From Sediminibacterium goheungense (GTDB lineage: Bacteria; Bacteroidota; Bacteroidia; Chitinophagales; Chitinophagaceae), in contig NZ_SNWP01000016.1 in assembly GCF_004361915.1 (NCBI RefSeq), positions 26,451 through 90,450 on the forward strand: a stretch of 64,000 nt of DNA, given 5' to 3'. Made by a program: the position numbers and the translations under genes. The notes under the pieces were generated by a model. The model saw nothing but the letters and a program-made list of their open reading frames with translations, had not been told where the DNA came from and searched no databases. Positions 35,441-44,183 of this stretch are shown piece by piece (the first letter of the stretch is position 1; each line of letters opens with the position of its first letter).

Positions 35441-35460
35441 TCAAATGCCTGATGGAGGAT

Positions 35461-35523
35461 CGCTGATGTCTGATTTGTATTGTATTGCAGATGACTTATT
35501 CAATCAGAAATCAGACATCAGCG
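35461..35523. repeat. Perfect 16-bp inverted repeat of GATGTCTGAT words
   Basis: CGCTGATGTCTGATTT (35461-35476) pairs perfectly with AAATCAGACATCAGCG (35508-35523), loop 31 nt. It lies between convergent genes (DUF3078 and purK) and shares words with 40734-40812 and 44924-44982. Confidence 0.85.
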
Positions 35524-35531
35524 TTCAGAAA

Positions 35532-36650
35532 TTATGCTTTTACCTTCAACAGATGCTTTATTTTGTTTGCTTTGTGAGTGAGGTCCTGGTAGTCTTTGTG
35601 CATAATGGTTACATGGCCCATTTTTCGGCCGGGCTTGGTTTGTAGTTTGCCGTATAGGTGCACAAACACATTATCCATCTTCAATACCTCTTCCAGGTTT
35701 TCATAGCTTGCATTACCTGAATATCCTTCGGCACCCAGCAGGTTTACAATTGCGGATGGAAGAATGGCATCAGGGTTGCCCAGTGGGTAGCCGAGCATGA
35801 TGCGCCATAACATATCATACTGGCTTGAATAATTGGCTTCAATGGTATGATGGCCGCTGTTATGAACCCTTGGAGCCGTTTCATTAACCAGCACTTCTTC
35901 ATTTTTATCGACAAAAAGTTCAACCGCAAAAAGCCCCGGACTTTGTAGTGCTTTTACAACCCGTAAAGCGATGGCTTCCGCTTTCCACAATACTTTTTCC
36001 GGTAAATGTGCAGGACTGATCTGGTAATCTAACAGATTCAACAACGGATCAAATACCATTTCAGCAGGCGGATAGAGGGTCGTTTCTCCTTTTTCATTCA
36101 TCGCCACAATCATGGCAATTTCTTTCTCTATCGGCACCATTTTCTCCAGAACAGCTGGGGCATCAAAGCCTTTACTGATATCCTGCTCATCTTTTATTAC
36201 CTGAACCCCTTTGCCATCATAACCACCTTGCCCGACTTTATGTACGGCAGGAAGAAAACCATGGTGCTGGGTCAATTCTGCCAATGTTTCGGTGATGATA
36301 AAGTCGGAGGTAGGAATATCATGATCCTGATAAAACTGTTTCTGCAGTATTTTATTCTTGATGGTTCTGATAGCAGATGGTTTGGGGATCACTCTTACAC
36401 CCTCTGCTTCGAGTTTTTCAAGTGCATCCACATTCACTGCTTCAATTTCAATGGTAAGTACATCCAGTCCTTTTCCAAACTGATACACCGTATCAAAATC
36501 GTTGATATTGCCTTTTACAAAATGATGGCATAAATGAGCCGCCGGGCAATTGGGGTCGTTTTCGAGAACGTATGTTTCTACTGTATAATTGGCTGCAGCC
36601 TGTAATAACATTCTGCCTAACTGTCCACCACCTAAAATGCCTGCTTTCAT
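35532..36650 (-). CDS. purK: 5-(carboxyamino)imidazole ribonucleotide synthase PurK
   Basis: 372 residues from the ATG at 36650 (MKAGILGGGQLGRML). An ATP-grasp enzyme of purine biosynthesis: GGGQLGRMLLQAA, HKVGQGGYDGKGVQVI, LFVDKNEEVLVNETAPRVHNSGH and YPLGNPDAILPS are all PurK motifs. It carboxylates AIR with ATP. PurE is not adjacent. A Met seven codons upstream is possible but unneeded. Confidence 0.94.
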   Translation of the reverse strand: MKAGILGGGQLGRMLLQAAANYTVETYVLENDPNCPAAHLCHHFVKGNINDFDTVYQFGKGLDVLTIEIEAVNVDALEKLEAEGVRVIPKPSAIRTIKNKILQKQFYQDHDIPTSDFIITETLAELTQHHGFLPAVHKVGQGGYDGKGVQVIKDEQDISKGFDAPAVLEKMVPIEKEIAMIVAMNEKGETTLYPPAEMVFDPLLNLLDYQISPAHLPEKVLWKAEAIALRVVKALQSPGLFAVELFVDKNEEVLVNETAPRVHNSGHHTIEANYSSQYDMLWRIMLGYPLGNPDAILPSAIVNLLGAEGYSGNASYENLEEVLKMDNVFVHLYGKLQTKPGRKMGHVTIMHKDYQDLTHKANKIKHLLKVKA

Positions 36651-36708
36651 AAATGATTGAATGGGCAGCAAATATAGTTGATCCGTTTGAAGACTGAAAC
36701 GGAGGTGT

Positions 36709-37095
36709 TTATACTGTTTTTGTGATGGCCCTTACTTCATAGGAATTGTCTTCCAGTGAAATTTTCGCTTCCAGATCAAGTGGAGGAAACTGCATCAGAA
36801 AATATTCGCCATACTCTACCCATTTCATAGGTATGATTTGCGATAATTCATCAAAAAAATTGTAATAAGATGCACCTTCTTTAATGGCAGGTGTTTGTTG
36901 AGTAGCCGGAATGTTTTTTTTTTCTGTAAGCGCCTGAAATATTTGTGGTACCCATATTGGCACATAATTTTCATCATCAAGACCGTTACCTTCCAGTATG
37001 TCTTCCAGATCAACGATCATTTCTGCAGTTGCATTTTTTCCGGTGATGGCCAGTACAAGTTGTTTCAGCGTATATAATAAGAGAGGCTCAGACAT
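36709..37095 (-). CDS. Candidate immunity protein for the DUF4157 toxin-like gene
   Basis: 128 residues, acidic, with no signal peptide or clear domain. Sequence traits: PLLLYTLKQLVLAITGKNAT, MIVDLEDILEGNGLDDENY, VPIWVPQIFQALTEKKNI and FPPLDLEAKISLEDNSYEV. I do not recognise it. It is 27 bp downstream of the toxin-like gene on the same strand and looks co-transcribed. Small acidic proteins in this position usually neutralise the toxin; this is inference from place and charge only. Confidence 0.55.
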   Translation of the reverse strand: MSEPLLLYTLKQLVLAITGKNATAEMIVDLEDILEGNGLDDENYVPIWVPQIFQALTEKKNIPATQQTPAIKEGASYYNFFDELSQIIPMKWVEYGEYFLMQFPPLDLEAKISLEDNSYEVRAITKTV

Positions 37096-37122
37096 AATGT
37101 AGTTTAATGCTGTGGAATTTTT

Positions 37123-38190
37123 TTAGTTGTCAGTAGCACCAGGTTTGGCGGCACTGGGGAACATGGTTACTATTTCATCATATGCCGGCGGATTTTTTAA
37201 TACGATTACCACCCAGTCTACGGTGCTGCTTACTACAGCGGGAGGCACTTTGGTTTTATCGAGTGAATAGGAAATGCCTGCTTTGGCTGTATTGTAAGCA
37301 AGTGTTAAGCGGGCTTTTTTTCCGCCTTTCTTACCGGTTTTATCTGAAACGCCGGGTTTTGCTGCATCAACCATTGCCAAAGCTACGGCATTCGTCATGA
37401 TAGCTGAAGAAGCAAATTTGCTGGAAGCATCAGGAATATCAGCAACCCTTCCTGAGGGGGCAGTTCCTGTTTCAAGTCGTACTTTGTGTTGCAGTTCTGT
37501 AGTTTGCCATCCATGATCACCATAGCCATGTCCGCCATCTGCATCATAGGTTGTGGGGTCACCGGCAGTAAATGCACCCTGCAGAACAGGCGTTGAAATG
37601 GAAAAACGCTGAACAGGAGTTGCCTGTGTATGGGTATCAGTTGTTAAAGCTTTGGCACCCATAACATCAGCTTCATTCTCCAGCACTGCATCATCATTCA
37701 CTGCAATACCTTTTAGTTGCGTGGTTGCCTGTACTTTGCCTTGTTTTTGTTGTACTACATGCCAGGCTTCATGCGGCAAATGTTTTTCCTGACCAGGCGC
37801 CACATGAATATCTGTACCCTGTGCATAAGCATAGGCATTGAGTTGGGCGGGTTTGGATGAATTGGTATGCACTTTCACATCATCCATGCCAACACCCGAT
37901 AATTGTTCTATCCCCGATTTTAATTGATCCGGTAAACCTGTCTTATTTTCTTTTTTCTGAATAACAGAAACAGCCGGTAAGGAAAGAAGTGATTTATTGT
38001 GATTCGCCATAGACATGAATGCCTGTAATTGTGCTACCTGAGGACTGCTATTGGCAATTTGCTGGAGTTGATAAGCACCTACGATTGCTGGGAGCGAATC
38101 AGATTCTTCTCCTGCCATTTTTTGTTCCGCCACATAATGGGCGGAAGATTTGGATTGGCTTTCTGTTGTTTGGTTGACCTGATTTTTCAT
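37123..38190 (-). CDS. DUF4157 (eCIS-core) protein with RNase A-like toxin-type C-terminus
   Basis: 355 residues. N-terminal region 1-90 is Gln/Ser-rich. DUF4157 core at about 88-160 carries MDDVKVHTNS, GTDIHVAPGQ and the metalloprotease-like HEAWH (140-144). Then comes NEADVMGAKAL (172-182), the usual border of this family. The C-terminal 140 residues are variable-domain-like: GYGDHGWQTT with H226, KVRLETG with R238, ASSKF (255-259), and a strand VDWVVIVLKNPPAYDEIVTMFPS with T342 and F344. This order (His, Arg, late Thr-x-aromatic) is like the RNase A-like CdiA-CT toxins. There is no signal peptide, so delivery is by a contractile system, lysis or another route not in this window. Confidence 0.7.
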   Translation of the reverse strand: MKNQVNQTTESQSKSSAHYVAEQKMAGEESDSLPAIVGAYQLQQIANSSPQVAQLQAFMSMANHNKSLLSLPAVSVIQKKENKTGLPDQLKSGIEQLSGVGMDDVKVHTNSSKPAQLNAYAYAQGTDIHVAPGQEKHLPHEAWHVVQQKQGKVQATTQLKGIAVNDDAVLENEADVMGAKALTTDTHTQATPVQRFSISTPVLQGAFTAGDPTTYDADGGHGYGDHGWQTTELQHKVRLETGTAPSGRVADIPDASSKFASSAIMTNAVALAMVDAAKPGVSDKTGKKGGKKARLTLAYNTAKAGISYSLDKTKVPPAVVSSTVDWVVIVLKNPPAYDEIVTMFPSAAKPGATDN

Positions 38191-38291
38191 AGTTCTTCAG
38201 CGTGAGCTGATGCTATGTTTACAAATTACTAATGTTTTCTGAATAATAGCATACTATTCTGTTTTATCTTCCATACCGGAAATTATTTGCT

Positions 38292-38299
38292 TAATTTTG
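38292..38299 (+). promoter_or_regulatory. -7 element before a 29-codon ORF and hppD
   Basis: TAATTTTG is an exact TAnnTTTG match. It lies 5 bp ahead of the ATG of a short ORF (38305) and 144 bp ahead of hppD, so hppD probably has a long leader. Confidence 0.5.
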
Positions 38300-38304
38300 T
38301 ACCA

Positions 38305-38394
38305 ATGATTCCTGATTACCCTCATAAACTGTTCAGCGACAAGCGTTTCTGCTATTGCCTGCTGATGGAAGCATTGGCCATGGATGCCGCATAA
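38305..38394 (+). CDS. 29-codon ORF in the leader of hppD (possible leader peptide)
   Basis: ATG at 38305, stop TAA at 38392-38394. The peptide begins MIPDYPHKLF and ends LLMEALAMDAA, with Tyr/Phe at positions 5, 10, 15 and 17. It directly follows an exact -7 element and precedes hppD, a tyrosine-degradation gene. A leader peptide is possible, but I see no terminator/antiterminator pair, and the start may be too close to the transcription start. It may also be a chance frame. Confidence 0.3.
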   Translation: MIPDYPHKLFSDKRFCYCLLMEALAMDAA

Positions 38395-38443
38395 CAGTCT
38401 TTCCGGATTTTCTTACTATTATTCATCTTATTAAACATATTGT

Positions 38444-39574
38444 ATGGAAACAATTACCAGTACTATGGTACCATCAAACCCCATAACTGATTTTCTCCCT
38501 TTGCAAGGCACAGATTATGTAGAATTTTATGTAGGTAATGCCAAGCAGGCAGCACATTTTTATAAAACGGCTTTCGGTTTTCAAAGTCTGGCATATGCCG
38601 GACCGGAAACAGGTGTAAAAGACCGGGCCAGTTATGCTGTTCGTCAGAACAAACTCACATTTGTATTTACTACCGCACTTCGTACAGATAATCCCATTGC
38701 TGATCATGTATACAAACACGGAGATGGTGTAAAAGTGCTGGCATTAAGAGTGGAAGATGCAGCTGATGCCTGGAAACAAACAACAGCGCGTGGGGGAAAA
38801 AGCTATCTTGAGCCGCAGCAGTTTACAGATGAATATGGAGCGGTGGTAATGAGTGGTATACACACTTATGGAGATACCGTGCATCTGTTTATTGAAAGAA
38901 AAAATTATACAGGCGCTTTTTTACCGGGATATCGAAAATGGAATAGCCATTACAATCCATCAGAAACAGGACTTTTATATGTAGACCATTGCGTGGGTAA
39001 TGTTGGCTGGAACCAGATGAACCCCTGGGTTAAATTTTATGAAGAAGTAATGGGTTTTAAAAATATACTCAGTTTCGATGATAATGATATTTCTACAGAA
39101 TACTCAGCATTGATGAGTAAGGTAATGAGTAATGGTAATGGTTTTGTTAAGTTCCCGATCAATGAGCCCGCTGAAGGAAAGAAAAAATCGCAGGTAGAAG
39201 AATACCTTGATTTTTATAATGGAGAAGGATGTCAGCATGTGGCACTGGCTACCAACGATATTGTGAAAACAGTAACCGATTTGCAAAACAGAGGAGTTGA
39301 ATTTCTAAAAGTGCCTACAACCTATTATGATGATTTATTAGATAGGGTAGGACATATCGATGAAGACCTGAATCCGTTGCGTGAGTTGGGTATTCTGGTA
39401 GATAGGGATGATGAGGGATACCTGCTTCAGATTTTCACCAAACCGGTTGAAGACAGACCCACCCTTTTCTTTGAGATCATTCAACGTAAAGGAGCCAAAA
39501 GTTTTGGTAAGGGTAATTTCAAGGCCCTTTTTGAAGCCATTGAGCGTGAACAGGAGAGCAGGGGGAATCTGTAG
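38444..39574 (+). CDS. hppD: 4-hydroxyphenylpyruvate dioxygenase
   Basis: 376 residues. It converts 4-hydroxyphenylpyruvate to homogentisate in tyrosine breakdown, using Fe(II). The two vicinal-oxygen-chelate halves are visible: YVEFYVGNAKQAAHFYKTAF in the first and DHCVGNVGWNQM in the second. Metal ligands are the His of YVDHCVG, the His of GEGCQHVALAT and the Glu of LFFEIIQR. The C-terminal RKGAKSFGKGNFKALFEAIE is the closing helix of the family. Homogentisate dioxygenase is not adjacent in this window. It is probably read with a 140-nt leader. Confidence 0.96.
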   Translation: METITSTMVPSNPITDFLPLQGTDYVEFYVGNAKQAAHFYKTAFGFQSLAYAGPETGVKDRASYAVRQNKLTFVFTTALRTDNPIADHVYKHGDGVKVLALRVEDAADAWKQTTARGGKSYLEPQQFTDEYGAVVMSGIHTYGDTVHLFIERKNYTGAFLPGYRKWNSHYNPSETGLLYVDHCVGNVGWNQMNPWVKFYEEVMGFKNILSFDDNDISTEYSALMSKVMSNGNGFVKFPINEPAEGKKKSQVEEYLDFYNGEGCQHVALATNDIVKTVTDLQNRGVEFLKVPTTYYDDLLDRVGHIDEDLNPLRELGILVDRDDEGYLLQIFTKPVEDRPTLFFEIIQRKGAKSFGKGNFKALFEAIEREQESRGNL

Positions 39575-39580
39575 TTTTTT

Positions 39581-39875
39581 GCTGTGAGCTTTGAGCTACG
39601 AGCTGTGAGTTTTGATAAGTTGCATTTGAAGGATATTCAGTCTATTTGGGAGTGTAAGTATTTCTGTTTAACCAGTATAATCCCAAATCGAATGAGCGAG
39701 CCTGCCATTTATTTCAATAATAGCAGAAAATTTAAAGTAGCCACCCGTTAAGGCTCATAGCTCGAGGCGCAAAGCTCATAGCCTAATTTTTTCGATGGTA
39801 ATGATTTTTAACTAGTAGTTAGCCAATTATCATAAAAAGTTAATTGGCTAACCGCTAATAGCTAAAAGCTAATGG
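39581..39875. repeat. GAGCTATGAGC and GCTAATAGC word-repeats in a 394-bp gap
   Basis: The gap between hppD and the L,D-transpeptidase gene holds no gene. It has GAGCTTTGAGCTACGAGC words (39581-39612), their inverse with CTCATAGCTCG (39751-39784), a perfect 11-bp hairpin TTAGCCAATTA/TAATTGGCTAA (39819-39829 with 39841-39851), and GCTAATAGC words (39852-39875). Confidence 0.7.
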
Positions 39876-39968
39876 CGCCCCCAACAATGCGCAATATTTT
39901 CACCCCGTATTCGTTTCTTTAACAGGCTATTGAATGCCTGTTATTGTTGGTTTTGTTATTTTGCAAAC

Positions 39969-40721
39969 ATGAAGTACCTCTCTATCTTTTGTGTTCTTGG
40001 CTTTCTGTCTACCGGGTTACAGGCACAGAATGGCTTTATTGAGAACCAGCGTGTTTTTCCACGTGTTGCTGGTGCTATCCGATCAAAAGAAGATACTTTA
40101 AAAAAACAATTTGCAGCAGCCAGGTTAAACTGGCCAGCGAAAGATATGTATGTGAGGAGCTTTAAGTACGATAGTCAGTTGGAAGTATGGGTAAGAAATA
40201 CTTCAGCAGAACCTTATAAGTTATTCAAAACCTACAAGATATGCGCTCTTTCCGGTACTCTTGGCCCAAAGCGCATGGAAGGAGATTATCAGGTGCCGGA
40301 AGGTTTTTACTATATCAATGAATTCAATCCTAAAAGCATGTATCATTTGTCGTTGGGACTGAATTACCCCAATGCCTCTGACCTTTTGCTTAGTGATTCT
40401 ATCAAGCCCGGGAGTGATATTTATATCCACGGAAGTTGTGTAACAGTAGGCTGCATACCTATTCAGAACGACCAGATTGAGGAACTATATGTATTGGCCT
40501 CCCATGCGCGTAACCAGGGACAGGATTTTATTCCGGTTCATATTTACCCCGTTCGTTTCAGTAATAACCGAAGCCAGGAATACCTTTCCCGTAACAGTAA
40601 AGAAGACAGCGATTACCAGAAATTCTCCACCCGTTTAAAAGAAGTGTACGACTTCTTTGAAGAACATAAAAAGCTACCCCTCATTTCGGTAAATAAGAAA
40701 GGGGAGTACGTAATTTTATAA
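39969..40721 (+). CDS. YkuD-type L,D-transpeptidase
   Basis: 250 residues from the ATG at 39969, which opens a signal peptide (MKYLSIFCVLGFLSTGLQAQ). The catalytic YkuD motif is IYIHGSCVTVGCIPI, with the second Cys as nucleophile and HG ahead of it, plus TYKICALSGTLGPKRMEGD. The C-terminal 80 residues are charged. It should crosslink peptidoglycan stems or attach lipoproteins in the periplasm. It converges with the flippase gene across a repeat hairpin. Confidence 0.88.
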   Translation: MKYLSIFCVLGFLSTGLQAQNGFIENQRVFPRVAGAIRSKEDTLKKQFAAARLNWPAKDMYVRSFKYDSQLEVWVRNTSAEPYKLFKTYKICALSGTLGPKRMEGDYQVPEGFYYINEFNPKSMYHLSLGLNYPNASDLLLSDSIKPGSDIYIHGSCVTVGCIPIQNDQIEELYVLASHARNQGQDFIPVHIYPVRFSNNRSQEYLSRNSKEDSDYQKFSTRLKEVYDFFEEHKKLPLISVNKKGEYVIL

Positions 40722-40733
40722 TGTATGATGGCT

Positions 40734-40812
40734 GATCGCTGATGTCGGATATGGGATTGGCATTGATTGATATAGGTATCGAACTGTAAAATTAAATCAG
40801 ACATCAGCGATC
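40734..40812. repeat. 17-bp inverted repeat of GATCGCTGATGTC words
   Basis: GATCGCTGATGTCGGAT (40734-40750) pairs with ATCAGACATCAGCGATC (40796-40812) with one mismatch; loop 45 nt. It lies between convergent genes (L,D-transpeptidase and flippase). Close relative of 35461-35523. Confidence 0.85.
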
Positions 40813-40817
40813 CTACA

Positions 40818-42317
40818 TCATCCATTATTCCTCCGCCATTTATTTTTCATTACCTCTATCAACTGCATTGCATCAGGTGTGAGTTTGAGATAGTATACAC
40901 CACCAATCATGATGGAGGAGAATACAATACCATTCAGGATGATGGAAGTCCAGCCGGTTAGGTGATGGAAAGAAAAATAGCATATGCCATAGGCCGCTAC
41001 ACTTAATAAGATGGCATAAACGGTTTTCATATTAAATGGCTGCATATGAAACTTGCGACGCAGAAATTCGTAGCGGATAAAATTATAGATACCATAGGCA
41101 ATCAATTCGGCAATGGCTGAGCCGAGGATACCGTAATGTTTGATAAGGTAATACGTAAGGGGAAAGCGAAGCCCAATGAGTACCACGCCACTGATAAAAT
41201 CAAAACGCCAGAAAGTAGAAGTATTGATGACCATGGCATTTAAGCCTGTCCCAGCGTCAACAATACGTACCATGCTTAATACAAAAATTACCTTCATGCC
41301 ATCCAAATAATCTTTCTGTATATCTAAGACAGTAATCCCTTCCTTGACACTCAACCAGATATTGCCAAATAGAAACAAGGTTAAGATGAGTAAATTGATA
41401 CAGGAGCGGGAGTAGATGCGATTGATTTCTGTATAGTTTTTATCTTTCCAAGCCCTTGATAAAAAACTGGAAGATACTGCTGTAATACTTCTTTGAGGCA
41501 CCTGCAATACATTGGCCACATATTGTGCAAAAACAAAAATCCCCACAGCTTTAAGTCCAAGGATACTTGCGATGATAAAACTGTCGATCGTCGCAGCCAC
41601 GGAAGCAATCAGTGTACCTCCATACAACAAGGCTTGCATGGATAGCATTTTTTTCCAGAATTTTCGTGTAACCCTGCTTAGCCTAAAATTGAAACGCAGT
41701 TTGCCAGTTTTAATCAGGTAAATAAGAAGGACTAGAAAAATTATGAGGTATTGAAATGCAAACAGATAAATGAAAACCTCAAAGCTGATTAGCTTTAAGT
41801 AAAACAACAAAATCAGAATACAGATAAGAGACCTGAAAACAGTTTCTTTTAAAAAATTGGATACAACAGATAATTGTAAGGCCCAGCTGAATCCTTCAAG
41901 CACAGAAAAGAATAACATACCCATGGCAAAAGGAAACATCCAATAATAATATTGTACAATTAGTGGGGATCGGTCGATGAATTTTTTTACAAAATAGGGT
42001 TGAAATACTAGGCCGCTGACAAGTACTATGATAAAACCGATTAATGAAGCAATCATGGCCCAACTCATCAAGTCAATTTTATCCTGCGCAAGATTGTCTT
42101 TATAGTAGGGATAGAATTTATAGATTACGGGAATCATTCCCAAGGCACCAAAAGCCATCATGTTTTGGGCGAAGTCAAAGAAAATACGAGTAAGGCCAAA
42201 CTGCTCAACTGTGAGAGAGCCATTCAGTGTAGATAAATAATGGTTCACAAAGCCTATCAGAAAGCCAATATAGATCAACACACTTGAAATAATGGTTTGC
42301 TTCCTGATACTTCCCAT
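40818..42317 (-). CDS. Polysaccharide flippase (Wzx/MATE-like)
   Basis: 499 residues with about 12-14 helices. It belongs to the polysaccharide-synthesis/oligosaccharide-flippase superfamily: YIGFLIGFVNHYLSTLNGSL at the N-terminus, GTLIASVAATIDSFIIASIL, and YGIYNFIRYEFLRRKF. It moves lipid-linked sugar across the inner membrane. No glycosyltransferase genes are next to it in this window. Confidence 0.83.
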   Translation of the reverse strand: MGSIRKQTIISSVLIYIGFLIGFVNHYLSTLNGSLTVEQFGLTRIFFDFAQNMMAFGALGMIPVIYKFYPYYKDNLAQDKIDLMSWAMIASLIGFIIVLVSGLVFQPYFVKKFIDRSPLIVQYYYWMFPFAMGMLFFSVLEGFSWALQLSVVSNFLKETVFRSLICILILLFYLKLISFEVFIYLFAFQYLIIFLVLLIYLIKTGKLRFNFRLSRVTRKFWKKMLSMQALLYGGTLIASVAATIDSFIIASILGLKAVGIFVFAQYVANVLQVPQRSITAVSSSFLSRAWKDKNYTEINRIYSRSCINLLILTLFLFGNIWLSVKEGITVLDIQKDYLDGMKVIFVLSMVRIVDAGTGLNAMVINTSTFWRFDFISGVVLIGLRFPLTYYLIKHYGILGSAIAELIAYGIYNFIRYEFLRRKFHMQPFNMKTVYAILLSVAAYGICYFSFHHLTGWTSIILNGIVFSSIMIGGVYYLKLTPDAMQLIEVMKNKWRRNNG

Positions 42318-42350
42318 GCCCGGTAAAAATTGATTGTTTCGGTGTTTATC

Positions 42351-42383
42351 AAAGCTGTCTGAAACCGTTTTTCAGACAGCTTT
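42351..42383. terminator. Hairpin between two divergent starts
   Basis: AAAGCTGTCTGAAA (42351-42364) pairs perfectly with TTTCAGACAGCTTT (42370-42383), loop 5 nt. It looks like a terminator, but it lies between divergent genes (flippase start 42317, peptide-binding gene start 42420), where no upstream gene ends. It may end a short leader RNA or act in a leader. Confidence 0.6.
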
Positions 42384-42419
42384 GTATTCATCGGCTAAAA
42401 ATAGGATATTCGGGGCAGG

Positions 42420-44084
42420 ATGAAAGAATTGAAAATCATAAAATTCAGATCAACTCTTTTTACGCTTTTGATCGGATGCTGTTTTCTGTACCAGACTGCC
42501 TGCACGGGTAAAAAAGAATCCGGGAAGATGGTTTTCTATTACAATGAAACGACCGGTATTGCTACCCTTGACCCGGCATTTGCCAAGAACCAGTCGATCA
42601 TGTGGGCCATTCATCAGGTTTATAACACATTGGTAGAAATTGACAGCAACCTGAATATTGTTCCCTCACTGGCAAAAAGCTGGGAGATTGATGCCGGCAG
42701 AACCACCTATACTTTTCACCTCCGAAACGATGTATATTTTCATGATAGCCCTGTTTTTCCCGGTGGCAAGGGGCGTAAGATGGTAGCTGATGATGTTGTG
42801 TTTAGCCTTAACCGTATTATCGATAAAAATACCGCCAGCAGCGGCGCCTGGATTTTTAACAAACGTGTTGATACGGTTCATCCCTTTACAACCATCAATG
42901 ATTCTACTTTTCAGGTAAAACTGTTACGTCCCTTTCATCCCATTCTGGGTATCCTGAGTATGCAGTATTGCAGTATTATTCCGAAGGAAGCGGTGTTGAC
43001 TTATGGCAAGGACTTCAGACGCAATCCATGTGGTACAGGGCCTTTCAGGTTTATTTCCTGGGATGAAGGTGAGGCATTGGTGCTGCATAGGAATGAGCAA
43101 TACTGGGAAAAAGATAAGGAGGGGGAACGCTTACCTTATCTGGATGCAATACAGGTAAGTTTCTTTGATAATAAAGCCACTGAATTTTTACAGTTCAGGC
43201 AGGGTAAGCTCAGTTTCATCAATGATATTGATCCTTCTTTTAAAGATGAATTGCTTACCAAAAAAGGGGAACTGAGAAAAGAATGGCAGGGCAGGTTGCA
43301 TTTGAATAAAACGGCTTATCTGAACACGGAATATTTTGGCATACTGGTAGATGAACAAAATCCGCTGGTGAAAAAATCACCTGTCCGGCTGAAGCTGGTT
43401 CGACAGGCCATGAATTATGCCATTAACCGGCCACAGCTGATGATGTATATGCGCAATTCGATTGGCATTCCGGCAGAAGCTGGTTTTGTACCTGGCGGAC
43501 TCCCTTCCAGAAATGTGGAATTGGTAAAAGGGTATACTTATGATCCGGGTAAAGCAAGGCAATTGCTGAAACAGGCAGGGTTTACTGATACCAGAACAAT
43601 TCCTGCAATAACATTGCTTACCATTCCCATCTATGCAGATATTGCCAGTTTTGTGGCTAAGCAGATGGAAGAAATAGGACTTCCGGTACAGGTAGAGGTA
43701 ATTCAGAAAAGTCTCTTACTGGAACAGACGGCCAAATCGCAGGCCTTGTTTTTCAGGGGTAGCTGGATTGCCGATTATCCGGATGCAGAAAATTATATGG
43801 CTATGTTTTACAGTAAGAACCCGGCACCGCCCAATTATACCCGCTATAAAAATCCGGTTTTCGACCAGTTGTATGAACAGGCTTTGCTGGAAACCAATGA
43901 TTCTGCACGTTACGCGCTTTACCGTACCATGGATCAACTGGTAATCAATGATGCACCTGTTATTCCCATCTGGTACGATATGGCCATTCACTTTGTACAA
44001 AACAATGTACAGGGATTCAGAACAAACGCACTAAACCTGCTTGAACTTCGAAGGGTGAAGTTGGTGGGAGCTGTTAGCTATTAG
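42420..44084 (+). CDS. Peptide/opine-type ABC substrate-binding lipoprotein (SBP_bac_5)
   Basis: 554 residues. An N-terminal signal with Cys28 (YQTAC) suggests a lipoprotein; the lipobox is loose. SBP family 5 traits: ATLDPAFAKNQSIMWAIHQVYNTLVEID, SLAKSWEIDAGRTTYTFHLRNDVYFHDSP, NPCGTGPFRF, and MNYAINRPQLMMYMRNSIG. The C-terminal SWIADYPDAENYMAMFY is typical. It binds oligopeptides or similar ligands in the periplasm. No permease or ATPase genes are nearby, so partners lie elsewhere. Confidence 0.85.
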   Translation: MKELKIIKFRSTLFTLLIGCCFLYQTACTGKKESGKMVFYYNETTGIATLDPAFAKNQSIMWAIHQVYNTLVEIDSNLNIVPSLAKSWEIDAGRTTYTFHLRNDVYFHDSPVFPGGKGRKMVADDVVFSLNRIIDKNTASSGAWIFNKRVDTVHPFTTINDSTFQVKLLRPFHPILGILSMQYCSIIPKEAVLTYGKDFRRNPCGTGPFRFISWDEGEALVLHRNEQYWEKDKEGERLPYLDAIQVSFFDNKATEFLQFRQGKLSFINDIDPSFKDELLTKKGELRKEWQGRLHLNKTAYLNTEYFGILVDEQNPLVKKSPVRLKLVRQAMNYAINRPQLMMYMRNSIGIPAEAGFVPGGLPSRNVELVKGYTYDPGKARQLLKQAGFTDTRTIPAITLLTIPIYADIASFVAKQMEEIGLPVQVEVIQKSLLLEQTAKSQALFFRGSWIADYPDAENYMAMFYSKNPAPPNYTRYKNPVFDQLYEQALLETNDSARYALYRTMDQLVINDAPVIPIWYDMAIHFVQNNVQGFRTNALNLLELRRVKLVGAVSY

Positions 44085-44123
44085 CCTTAAGCTTTTAGGT
44101 ATTGAGTATTAGGATATATTATT

Positions 44124-44178
44124 TACTCACTACTGACTACTCACTACTCACCATTGACCATTGACCATTGACCATTCA
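44124..44178. repeat. CTCACTA and GACCATT tandem word-arrays
   Basis: Three CTCACTA-type words run into four GACCATT-type 7-mers. They lie directly after the peptide-binding gene and just before the msrA stop at 44184. The GACCATT words recur at 47142-47191 and the CTCACTA words at 63790-63955. Confidence 0.8.
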
Positions 44179-44183
44179 CAAAA

